Source: an uncultured Chlorobiaceae bacterium
GTDB taxonomy: Bacteria; Bacteroidota; Chlorobiia; Chlorobiales; Chlorobiaceae
NCBI GenBank assembly: GCA_903904495.1
Contig: CAIVCU010000228.1
Span: 1-6,673, forward strand
Length of the DNA: 6,673 nt
Reading direction: 5' to 3'
In this document: positions 1 to 6,673 of the stretch, piece by piece
Layout: the number at the start of each line of letters is the position of its first letter
How positions within the stretch are numbered: position 1 is the first letter of the stretch
The notes under the pieces: generated by a model
What the model was told of the DNA's origin: nothing
Databases searched by the model: none
Seen by the model: only the letters and a program-made list of their open reading frames with translations
Program-made: the position numbers and the translations under genes

Positions 1-104
1 ATGTTATGGAATTTTTCCGCAATCAGGGGAAGGTCTATCAGACCAAAATCAACGCCGTATTGCGCTCTTATGTCGATCAACGAATGCAGCACGACAGGGG
101 ATAA
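1..104 (+). CDS. BrnA/DUF4415-family antitoxin, C-terminal end only (partial)
   Basis: The reading frame is open from the window edge (first full codon at 3) to TAA at 102-104, giving 33 visible residues. They contain the segments MEFFRNQGKVYQTKINAVLR and SYVDQR. This matches the C-terminal signature of BrnA/DUF4415 antitoxins, where a short helix ending in F-x-x-Q-G-x-x-Y-Q-T is followed by a ribbon-helix-helix-like I-N-A-V-L-R-x-Y segment that binds DNA. Family knowledge: BrnA neutralises the ribonuclease toxin BrnT and represses their shared promoter. BrnT is usually encoded just upstream, so it would lie outside the window. The ATG at 6 is internal and is not the start. The gene ends about 80 bases before hsdR on the same strand, so it sits inside or beside a type I restriction locus. 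The family call rests on a short stretch, but the motif is distinctive. Confidence 0.72.
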   Translation, partial: VMEFFRNQGKVYQTKINAVLRSYVDQRMQHDRG

Positions 105-698
105 ACTATCCCGCAGCAGAGCTATGGGGTCGTGTTTCAATTTCCATTGTTACAGTTAATCTCTATTACTAACTTCTTCCTGATGACCATTGGCCAATCA
201 GAACGCGAAACGCAGAATCGGGTTATCGCCCTGTTCCGGGACGAGCTTGGCTATCGCTATCTCGGTGACTGGACTGATCGGCCGAGCAACAGCAATATCG
301 ATGATGGCCTGCTGACAGCCTACCTTTCGCGCAATGGTTACACTCCCGTACAGATTTCCAAGGCTATCCATGAAATTCGCATTGAGGCCAACAACCCGAA
401 TCGAAGCCTTTACGACAATAACAGAAAAATCTACAGCCTGATTCATTTCGGTGTACCAGTAAAAGCTGCAGTGGGGGAGCATACTGAAACCGTCAAGCTG
501 ATCAATAGAGAGCATCCGGAGCTTAATGACTTTGCTATCGCTGAAGAAGTAACGGTTTGCGGTATGCACGATAAACGGCCTGATATCGTTCTCTACGTCA
601 ACGGGATTGCTGTCGGTGTGCTTGAGTTGAAGAACAGCAGGATATCGCTTGGCGACGGTATTCGGCAAAGTCTGGTCAATCAGCGCTCTGAGTTTATT

Positions 699-711
699 GC
701 CCCTTTCAACA
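699..711 (+). other. Frameshift site in hsdR
   Basis: The upstream frame reads EFIAPF up to about 707 and then degenerates (NSPVHFCRK). The next frame becomes HsdR-like at 706 with STVQFIFAGNDSEG. Relative to the family pattern P-F-F-S-T-V-Q, the sequence has lost two bases modulo three, or gained one. A five-base loss within a TTTC-rich stretch would restore the family residues exactly, but this is inference. No slippery heptamer suited to programmed frameshifting is visible. Confidence 0.8.
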
Positions 712-1305
712 GTCCAGTTCATTTTTGCCGGAAACGATTCGGAAGGATTGAAGTATGGGACTATCGGCACGGAAGAGAAGTATTTTCTGCAATGGAAGGA
801 GGATGAAGGGGATAACTCCCGTTTCAAGCTCGAGAAATATCTGCTCAAAATCTGTGAGAAGTCCCGCCTAATCGAACTGCTGCATGATTTTGTAGTCTTC
901 GATGGCGGCAGGAAAAAGCTTCCACGGGTGCACCAGTACTTCGGCGTCAAGGCGGCGCAGCGTTATGCTGATGCGTTCAGGGGTGGTATAATCTGGCACA
1001 CGCAGGGAAGCGGCAAGAGCATTGTGATGGTGCTGCTGGCCAAGTGGATTCTGGAGAACAAGCCTGCGGCCAGGGTAGTTATTGTTACCGATCGCGATGA
1101 ACTGGATAAGCAGATAGCAGGTGTTTTTACTGATGCCGGAGAATCAATCAGACGTTCCACCAGTGGCAGTGATCTTATGAAGCAGCTTGGGCAGTCGGCA
1201 CCCCGCCTGCTTTGTTCGCTGGTTCACAAGTTCGGCAGAAAAGGGGTTGATAATTTTGATCAATTCATCAGGGAACTTCAATCACAGCCATGCTATACGG
1301 TGGGG

Positions 1306-1308
1306 TAA
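1306..1308 (+). other. In-frame TAA nonsense codon in hsdR
   Basis: The frame is HsdR-like on both sides: SQPCYTVG, then TAA, then VFVFVDECHRTQSGKLHRT. The family normally has glutamate after T-V-G, so a single GAA to TAA change explains the stop. It lies five codons before the DECH ATPase motif, so a product terminated here would lack a working motor. Confidence 0.88.
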
Positions 1309-3305
1309 GTTTTCGTCTTTGTCGATGAGTGCCACCGAACGCAGAGCGGCAAGCTGCACCGCACCATGAAGGCTCTGATGCCCAACGCAGTGTTTTTCGG
1401 ATTTACTGGTACACCCTTGTTGAAAAAAGATGCGGCAACCACCCTTGAGGTTTTTGGAAGCTACATTCATACCTACAAGTTTAACGAGGCCGTTGAAGAC
1501 AGAGTCGTTCTTGATCTCGTCTATGAAGCGCGTGATATTGACCAGCAACTCGGCTCGAAGGAGAAAATCGATGCATGGTTTGATGCCAAGACGAGAGGGT
1601 TGAATGAGTGGCAGAAGGCAGCCCTTCGCGAGCAATGGGGAACCATGCAGCATGTACTCAGCTCCCGATCAAGGATGAATCGGGTGGTGAATGATATTGT
1701 TTTTGATTTCAGTGTCAAGCCGCGTCTCAACAACCATCGTGGCAACGCCATTCTTGTTGCATCAAGCATCTATGAGGCCTGCAAGTATTTCGAGCTCTTT
1801 CAGAAGTCAGTCTTTAAAGGCAAATGCGCGGTTATCACCTCCTACAATCCGCAAACGAGAGACATCACTACAGAGGATACCGGCGCCAACACAGAGACGG
1901 ATAAAGAGTTTATCTACAACACCTATTCGGCACTGCTGCTGCCTGTCAATGCGATCTCGGGCAAGTCTAAAACCGAGAGCTACGAGGACAATGCCAAGAA
2001 GCTGTTCAAGGAGCAGCCGGCAACAATGAAGCTGCTGATTGTGGTCGATAAACTGCTGACTGGTTTTGATGCTCCGAGCTGCAGCTATCTCTACATCGAT
2101 AAAAGAATGCAGGATCATGCTCTTTTTCAGGCCATCTGCCGCACCAACCGGCTTGATGGCGATGACAAGGAGTTCGGGTATATCGTTGATTATAAAGATC
2201 TCTTCAATAAGGTCAACGATGCTCTCAAGGTTTATACCGTCTATAAGTCGGAGCTGGATAACAGCGATACCAGTGGAGGTGAATCAGACATCCTGATGAA
2301 AGACCGGCTTGCAAAAGGGCGTGAGCGGCTGGAAAATTCCCTTGAAACTCTTGCTTTGCTATGCGAGCCGGTTAACTCGCCAAGAGGCGAACTCCAGCAT
2401 ATTCATTATTTTTGCGGTAACAGTGAGATTCCTGAAGAGCTTGCAGCGCGAGAACCGCTGCGTGCTGCCCTTTATAAGGCAACAGCCATGCTTGTAAGGG
2501 CGTATGCCGGTATTGCCGACGAGCTCGATTCAGCCGGATTCAGTGTTGTTGATGTGCAGCGTATCAGAAAAGATATCGACCGCTATCTCAAACTGCGGGA
2601 AATCATCCGTAAGGCCAGTGGTGAAAGCATTGATTTGAAAGCGTATGAGGCCGATATGCACCACCTGATCGACACCTATATCGAAGCTGATGAGCCAAGA
2701 AAGATCTCTCCGTTCGATGATATGCCGCTCCTGGAGTTGATTGTTAAATCCGTTATTGCCGATGTAATCAAAACTCTGCCCGATGGTATCAAAAGCAGTA
2801 AGAACGCCATTGCTGAAACCATCGAAAACAATGTCCGAAGCAAAATCATCAAAGATCATCTGAACGATCCGGAATTTTATGACCGGATGTCCACCTTGCT
2901 TGATGAGCTCATTGCTTCCCGCCATCAGCAAGCGATTGATTACGAAGCGTACCTCAAAAAAATTGCCGATTTGGCAAAGCAGGTTGACTCAGGTTATGCC
3001 GAAGAGAGTCCCGCGCAGCTGAATACTCCCGGTCGCAGGGCTTTATATAACAATCTGAAGTTAGATAGAGTCGGGTTTGTTGACCTTGAGTTATCGAACG
3101 ACTCGACCGCATATAAAGGAGTTCAAGATGAAAAATTACTCTTAGCCTTGAAGATTGATGAAGCTGTCCTGCGTGTGAGACCTGATACATGGCGTGGAGT
3201 GAAAGCACGAGAACAGGTTATCAAAAGAGCGTTATACGAGGTGCTGCAGGATGAAGATGCCGTTGAACGCCTCTTTCTTGTCATCGAGCGTCAAAGAGAG
3301 TACTG

Positions 3306-4022
3306 ATGGCCACCAGGTTTGCTATTGGTGAAATTCCTGTGGATGTTGTGCTGAAGGATATCAAGACCATCCATCTCAGTGTTTACCCCCCGACAGGCAG
3401 GGTGCGTATTTCTGCGCCCTCAGGTATGAATATTGACACCATTCGGCTCTATGCTATTTCAAGACTCGGCTGGATTAAAAAGCAGCAGAAGAAGCTTCGT
3501 GCTCAGGAGCGCGAAACACCAAGGGAGTACCTGAACAGGGAAAGCCATTATGTATGGGGGAAGCGCTACCTGCTTAAAATCATTGAAAGAGAAGCTCCCT
3601 CCGTTGTTGCATTGCAGCACAGCACCATTCTGCTTCAGCTCAGAGCAGGTGCTACTCAGGAGAAAAAACAGGCAGTTCTCGATGAGTGGTACAGGAAGCA
3701 GTTGAAGCTTGCAATTCCTGATCTGATTGCCTCGTGGGAGAAAAGGATTGGCGTTAGGGTCAACGAGTTCGGTATCAAAAAAATGAAAACGAAATGGGGC
3801 ACCTGCAACCCCGAAGCCCGGCGTATATGGGTAAACCTTGAACTCGCCAAAAAGCCGAAAGAGTGTGTCGAATATATCGTTGTGCATGAAATGGTTCATC
3901 TTCTTGAGTGCCATCACAACGATCGCTTCGTCGCGCTCATGGATACCTTCATCCCGCAGTGGCGTTCTCGTCGTGATGACCTGAACAGATTACCTGTTAA
4001 GCATGAGGATTGGGTGTATTAA
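3306..4022 (+). CDS. YgjP/SprT-like zinc metallopeptidase (DUF45), associated with type I restriction locus
   Basis: The 238-residue protein is full length for the YgjP-like/DUF45 metallopeptidase family. Zinc site: HEMVH at residues 194-198 gives two histidine ligands and the catalytic glutamate E195. H204 falls at the family position of the third ligand (HExxH-x5-H), followed by the conserved F208. The family's K-x-x-W-G-x-C block is present as KTKWGTC (residues 161-167). The N-terminal half carries the usual positively charged region. No signal peptide or membrane segment is seen, so the protein is probably cytoplasmic. Its ATG overlaps the hsdR TGA in TGATG, and AGAGAG at 3295-3300 is a plausible ribosome binding site, so translation is probably coupled to the end of hsdR. 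Genes of this family are often found beside hsdR, but I know of no firmly established role there and its substrate is unknown. Unlike hsdR it has no lesion. It ends 22 bases before the convergent radA stop. Confidence 0.88.
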   Translation: MATRFAIGEIPVDVVLKDIKTIHLSVYPPTGRVRISAPSGMNIDTIRLYAISRLGWIKKQQKKLRAQERETPREYLNRESHYVWGKRYLLKIIEREAPSVVALQHSTILLQLRAGATQEKKQAVLDEWYRKQLKLAIPDLIASWEKRIGVRVNEFGIKKMKTKWGTCNPEARRIWVNLELAKKPKECVEYIVVHEMVHLLECHHNDRFVALMDTFIPQWRSRRDDLNRLPVKHEDWVY

Positions 4023-4044
4023 GACTACATAAAGGCTTTTGCGG

Positions 4045-5412
4045 TCAGATATCAAGTTCTTCCAGTGCGTCACGCAGCGTTGTACAACCGGCGATAGTTA
4101 TCGGGAGCTTAAGGAGTGAGGGTTTCAGTTCGCGGGTATTGGCTTCGGGCAGGACAATGCGCTTAAAGCCGAGATGGGCAGCTTCCCTGATACGCCGCTC
4201 GCTGTCGCTGATGGCCCGGAGTTCACCGGCAAGGCCGATTTCACCGCAGCAGACTGTTGCCGGGTCAACCGGACGGTTCATGAGTCCTGAGGTAATGGCC
4301 GCAGCAATGGCGAGGTCAGCTGCAGGTTCTGCCAGTTTCAGTCCGCCTGCTATTTTTACAAAGACATCCTGTCCCCAGGTTTCAATCTTCAGCCTGTTTT
4401 CAAGCACAGCAAGGATAATCGACATGCGTTTCAGGTCGAACCCGGTGCTGATGCGTTGCGGCATGGAGTAGTTTGTTTTCGATACAAGCGCCTGGACTTC
4501 AACCAGAAGAGCCCTTGTGCCTTCAATAGCTGCAAGTATCGAGTTTCCGGGAACGTCGGTCCGTCGTCCGGAAATAAAAAATTCAGAAGGGTTGCTGACC
4601 TCTTCAAGTCCTGTTTCATCCATCCGGAACACCCCGATCTCATTGGTGGAGCCGAAGCGGTTTTTTACTGACCGGACAATCCTGTATCGCTGGTATCCTT
4701 CACCTTCAAACTGCAGGACGGTGTCGACCATGTGTTCAAGGGCTTTCGGGCCGGCAAGCGCCCCCTCTTTGGTGATATGGCCGATAATCATCAAAATGAC
4801 GTTCTGCTGCTTGGCTGCACGGATCAATGTAGCAGCACACTCCCTGATCTGTGTAATAGTGCCTGCGGAACTCTGGTATTCGGCTGAATGAATGGTTTGA
4901 ATGGAATCGATGATAACGAGCGCAGGCTTTTCACGTTCAATAACGGCAAGAATGCGCTCAAGGTTGACTTCAGGTATCAGCCAGAGGTTGTCAGCCTTGA
5001 TGGAGAGTCTCCGTGCGCGTTCGCGGATCTGGTTGGGTGACTCTTCACCGGAGATATAGAGCACTTTTGCGGGTGCCAGACGGGGGGCGAGCTGCAGCAT
5101 GAGGGTTGACTTGCCAATACCCGGCTCTCCTCCCACCAGCACCGCGGAGGCCTGCATGAGTCCGCCTCCCAGTACCCGGTCGAGCTCCCCGATGCCGGTC
5201 ATGATGCGCTGGAACTCTGAAGGAACGCAATCATGCAGGTTCTGTACAATTGTGGCTCCTTCAAGGATGCCCTGCTGGCGGTTTTTCTGTTCAGGTTCAA
5301 CGCGGGTTTCCTGCAGTGTTCCCCAAGTCTGGCATTCAAAACATTTCCCTTGATATTTCAGGGAAACGGCACCGCAGTTTGAGCAGACATATCTGGTGGT
5401 TGTTTTGGCCAT
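4045..5412 (-). CDS. radA: DNA repair protein RadA (Sms), RecA-like branch-migration ATPase
   Basis: RadA is a cytoplasmic RecA-related ATPase that drives branch migration and the processing of recombination intermediates alongside RecA. The 455-residue length is typical. Domains in order: an N-terminal C4 zinc finger with C10, C13, C24 and C27; a RecA-like core with Walker A GGEPGIGKST (residues 94-103, lysine 101) and Walker B LVIIDS (165-170); the RadA-specific KNRFG motif (250-254); and a C-terminal Lon-protease-like domain from roughly 280 on, ending in a conserved G-E-I-G-L-A-G-E-L-R block (390-399). All key residues are present, so it should be functional. The ATG lies only six bases after the folD stop, and no strong Shine-Dalgarno is visible there, which suggests cotranscription and possibly coupled translation with folD. 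The 3' end converges on the metallopeptidase gene with no obvious intrinsic terminator between them. Confidence 0.97.
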   Translation of the reverse strand: MAKTTTRYVCSNCGAVSLKYQGKCFECQTWGTLQETRVEPEQKNRQQGILEGATIVQNLHDCVPSEFQRIMTGIGELDRVLGGGLMQASAVLVGGEPGIGKSTLMLQLAPRLAPAKVLYISGEESPNQIRERARRLSIKADNLWLIPEVNLERILAVIEREKPALVIIDSIQTIHSAEYQSSAGTITQIRECAATLIRAAKQQNVILMIIGHITKEGALAGPKALEHMVDTVLQFEGEGYQRYRIVRSVKNRFGSTNEIGVFRMDETGLEEVSNPSEFFISGRRTDVPGNSILAAIEGTRALLVEVQALVSKTNYSMPQRISTGFDLKRMSIILAVLENRLKIETWGQDVFVKIAGGLKLAEPAADLAIAAAITSGLMNRPVDPATVCCGEIGLAGELRAISDSERRIREAAHLGFKRIVLPEANTRELKPSLLKLPITIAGCTTLRDALEELDI

Positions 5413-5418
5413 TATAAT

Positions 5419-6306
5419 TTACAGGCCGTTAATACGCTGGAAGGAGAGCAGCGTGTTTTTCATGAGCATGGCAATGGTCATAGGGCCCACTCCTCCGGGA
5501 ACAGGGGTCATTGCGGAAGCAACTGCAGATACGCCCTCATAGTCCACATCGCCGACCAGGCGGTAGCCGCTCTTTGTTGCCGGATCTTCAATGCGGTTAA
5601 TACCGACATCAATCACTACTACTCCTAGTTTTACCATATCAGCGGTTATAAATCCGGCCTTGCCGATGGCTACGATGAGAATATCGGCATGTTTGATGTA
5701 GAAAGAAATATTTTGAGTGGCGGAATGGCAGACAGTAACCGTGCAGTCTGCTGCATCAAGCTTCTGAAGCATAAGGTTCGCCATGGGTTTGCCGACAATA
5801 TCAGAGCGTCCGACGACAACACAGTGTTTTCCTTTGGTTTCAATATTGTAACGTCCAAGAAGCTCAAGGATTCCATAGGGGGTGCAGCTGACAAAACATT
5901 TGTCGAGACGTCCCATGACAAGGCATCCGAGGTTTTCGGGATGAAATCCGTCAACATCTTTTGAAGGGTCGACGGCGAGGTTGACGGTAAATTCATCAAT
6001 ATGCTCCGGAAGGGGCTGCTGGACTAGAATGCCGTGGACGGCCGGGTCATTGTTCAGTTCATGTATGGTATCAAGCAATTGTTTTTCCGTTGTTTCGGAC
6101 GGCATTTCAATCACGGAGGAAATCATGCCGATCTCTTTGCATGTTTTAGCTTTATTGCGTACATAACCCTGCGAAGCGGGATCCTGACCGACAATGATGA
6201 CAGTAAGCCCCGGCACTTTTCCAGTGATGGCTTGATAGCTGTCAACGCTCGATTTCAGTTCGTTTTTCAGGTCCTGAGAGACCTTTTTCCCGTCAATAAT
6301 GAGCAT
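5419..6306 (-). CDS. folD: Bifunctional methylenetetrahydrofolate dehydrogenase / methenyltetrahydrofolate cyclohydrolase (FolD)
   Basis: FolD converts 5,10-methylene-THF to 5,10-methenyl-THF with NADP+ and then hydrolyses it to 10-formyl-THF, which supplies one-carbon units for purine and formyl-methionine synthesis in the cytoplasm. At 295 residues it has the usual length. The catalytic domain shows the Y-x3-K pair as Y48 and K52 within GYVRNKAK, followed by VQQPLP (residues 95-100) and the KDVDGFHP block (116-123, including D119). The Rossmann domain has VVGRSDIVGKPMANL (164-178). The C-terminal signature is PVPGGVGPMT (268-277). Nothing essential is missing. The start MLIIDGKKVSQ aligns with normal FolD N-termini; the upstream ribosome binding signal is weak. 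It is the first gene of a probable folD-radA transcript and is divergent from the DUF3109 gene. A candidate -10 element lies about 56 bases upstream of the start. Confidence 0.97.
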   Translation of the reverse strand: MLIIDGKKVSQDLKNELKSSVDSYQAITGKVPGLTVIIVGQDPASQGYVRNKAKTCKEIGMISSVIEMPSETTEKQLLDTIHELNNDPAVHGILVQQPLPEHIDEFTVNLAVDPSKDVDGFHPENLGCLVMGRLDKCFVSCTPYGILELLGRYNIETKGKHCVVVGRSDIVGKPMANLMLQKLDAADCTVTVCHSATQNISFYIKHADILIVAIGKAGFITADMVKLGVVVIDVGINRIEDPATKSGYRLVGDVDYEGVSAVASAMTPVPGGVGPMTIAMLMKNTLLSFQRINGL

Positions 6307-6361
6307 GGTGATTTTGCCTGGTAGTGTGTGTGTTCCTCTGTCAGGGAGCGCTATGTTTTTT

Positions 6362-6367
6362 AATATA
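6362..6367 (-). promoter_or_regulatory. Candidate -10 element for folD-radA
   Basis: On the minus strand this reads TATATT, a 5/6 match to the sigma-70 -10 consensus, in the only intergenic space upstream of folD. No good -35 is found 16-18 bases upstream, where there is only a T-rich stretch. The call is therefore weak. The palindrome at 6376-6383 would fall in the spacer of this promoter. Confidence 0.3.
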
Positions 6368-6372
6368 AGAAC

Positions 6373-6383
6373 CAGATAGCTAT
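6373..6383. repeat. CAGATAGCT element, copy 1, with ATAGCTAT palindrome
   Basis: The nine bases CAGATAGCT occur here (6373-6381) and again at 6429-6437, 56 bases apart in the same orientation. In this copy the bases 6376-6383 form a perfect eight-base palindrome, ATAGCTAT. The copy lies just upstream of the candidate folD -10. It could be an operator half of a paired regulator site; chance recurrence in AT-rich DNA is also possible. Confidence 0.35.
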
Positions 6384-6428
6384 GAAAAATTCATCGAAGC
6401 AGCAAATCGGAAAAAAGATATGTTGTAA

Positions 6429-6453
6429 CAGATAGCTTATCTGGAGTTTTTTT
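6429..6453 (+). repeat. Hairpin CAGATA-GCT-TATCTG followed by T7 (element copy 2)
   Basis: CAGATA (6429-6434) pairs perfectly with TATCTG (6438-6443) around a three-base GCT loop. GAG and seven T (6447-6453) follow. The shape resembles a weak intrinsic terminator reading rightward, but no + strand gene lies upstream to be terminated. Alternatives are a protein-binding dyad in front of the DUF3109 promoter, or the 3' end of a short unannotated transcript. The stem is short and AT-rich, so a terminator role is uncertain. Confidence 0.35.
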
Positions 6454-6480
6454 GACGAAAATATCAGGTTGCATTTTATT
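6452..6480 (+). promoter_or_regulatory. Candidate promoter for the DUF3109 gene
   Basis: TTGACG (6452-6457, 5/6 match to the -35 consensus) is separated by 17 bases from TTTATT (6475-6480, 4/6 match to -10). The expected transcript start, near 6487, would fall within the GGAG ribosome binding site at 6486-6489. That would make the leader unusually short and lowers confidence. Confidence 0.3.
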
Positions 6481-6499
6481 CAAACGGAGATAGACCTTT

Positions 6500-6673
6500 A
6501 TGTCGTTGGTTTCTATAGGTGATGTTCTTGTTGACAAGGATGTTTTTCAGGCTTTTTTTTCATGCGATCTGCATGAATGCAAAGGAATGTGCTGTATTGA
6601 AGGGGAACTTGGCGCTCCGTTATCCGACTGTGAAGCTCAACAGCTTCAGCAACTGCCGGGTCCAGCGCATGAG
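6500..6673 (+). CDS. DUF3109-family cysteine-cluster protein, N-terminal part (partial)
   Basis: Fifty-eight codons are visible from ATG 6500 and the frame is still open at the window edge. The start is supported by GGAG at 6486-6489, ten bases upstream. After a short V-L-V-D-x-D-V-F segment comes the cluster C22-D-L-H-E-C27-K-G-M-C31-C32-I-E-G-E-L-G-A-P-L. This is the hallmark of DUF3109 proteins, which are common in Bacteroidetes/Chlorobi and related to the YkgJ-type cysteine cluster thought to bind zinc or iron. C44 is one further cysteine. No signal peptide or membrane segment is visible. The function is unknown. It is transcribed divergently from folD across a 193-base region that may hold shared control elements. 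Confidence 0.85.
   Translation, partial: MSLVSIGDVLVDKDVFQAFFSCDLHECKGMCCIEGELGAPLSDCEAQQLQQLPGPAHE

Larger units (their letters stand above)
183..3306 (+). pseudogene. hsdR: Type I restriction enzyme R subunit (HsdR), broken by a frameshift and a nonsense codon
   Basis: HsdR is the motor and nuclease subunit of type I restriction-modification complexes: it translocates DNA using ATP and cuts unmethylated DNA. Reconstructed across its two lesions the product is about 1040 residues, normal for the family. The N-terminal HSDR_N nuclease domain shows the PD-(D/E)xK residues D (582-584) and E-L-K (624-632). The SF2 motor shows Walker A GSGKS (1006-1020), DECH (1324-1335), TGTP (1405-1416), TGFD (2059-2070) and QAICRTNR (2128-2151). 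A long C-terminal region resembles the DUF3387 type. The frame changes near 705, so the first open frame stops at 806. The second open frame stops at TAA 1306-1308, and the next in-frame ATG is at 1366. No single fragment holds both Walker A and DECH, so the gene is probably dead unless the lesions are sequence errors. I chose ATG 183 because MTIGQSERETQNR matches usual HsdR N-termini. A GTG at 132 would add an atypical hydrophobic leader. No clear ribosome binding site precedes either start. Confidence 0.92.

Noticed and set aside
130..150. GTCGTGTTTCAATTTCC, reminiscent of some CRISPR repeat ends
   Set aside because: It occurs once, without spacers, partner repeats or cas genes nearby. The likeness is a coincidence.
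132..182. GTG at 132 as the hsdR start, adding the leader MFQFPLLQLISITNFFL
   Set aside because: The added hydrophobic residues are unlike HsdR N-termini, and the family-like sequence begins at the ATG at 183.
700..810. Programmed ribosomal frameshift as an explanation for the two-frame hsdR
   Set aside because: There is no slippery heptamer or obvious stimulatory structure, and a second independent stop at 1306 would still block the full product.
198..950. A 250-codon open frame on the minus strand opposite the hsdR N-terminus
   Set aside because: The translation is serine-rich and matches no family I recognise, while the + strand shows clear HsdR motifs across the same bases. It is a shadow frame.
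3984..3998. AACAG-ATTAC-CTGTT inverted repeat near the end of the metallopeptidase gene, as a terminator for radA or the metallopeptidase
   Set aside because: The stem has only five AT-rich pairs, lies within coding sequence and has no T tract on either strand.
4010..4471. A 153-codon + strand open frame opposite radA
   Set aside because: It overlaps the well-supported radA C-terminal domain on the other strand and encodes a low-complexity Ser/Arg-rich product. It is a shadow frame.

Overview
The window looks like part of the chromosome of a green sulfur bacterium (Chlorobium/Pelodictyon type). This is an inference from the style of the RadA, FolD and DUF3109 proteins and the moderate GC content; no 16S or photosynthesis gene is present to confirm it. 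It divides into an accessory defence block on the left (about 1-4022, all + strand) and a housekeeping block on the right (4045-6673).

Accessory block: position 1 falls inside the last third of a BrnA/DUF4415-type antitoxin gene. It is followed by a nearly full-length type I restriction gene, hsdR (183-3306), that carries two separate lesions. One is a frameshift near 705, just after the nuclease domain. The other is an in-frame TAA at 1306-1308, a few codons before the DECH (Walker B) box. All other helicase motifs are intact, so the damage is recent, or it is sequencing error. An intact gene for a YgjP/SprT-like zinc metallopeptidase (3306-4022) overlaps the hsdR stop codon by one base (TGATG) and was evidently part of the same operon. 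HsdM and HsdS are not in the window and, if present, probably lie upstream of the antitoxin.

Housekeeping block: on the minus strand, folD (bifunctional methylene-tetrahydrofolate dehydrogenase/cyclohydrolase) and radA (RecA-like branch-migration ATPase) are separated by only six bases and probably share a transcript. RadA converges on the metallopeptidase gene across 22 bases. Divergent to folD, the first 58 codons of a DUF3109 cysteine-cluster protein begin at 6500. The 193-base region between folD and this gene holds candidate promoters in both directions, two copies of a CAGATAGCT element, and a small hairpin followed by seven T.

I see no tRNA, rRNA, CRISPR array, insertion sequence or integrase. 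I found no convincing new system. The notable points are the doubly broken hsdR beside intact partners, the coupled metallopeptidase, and the repeated dyad elements in the divergent promoter region.
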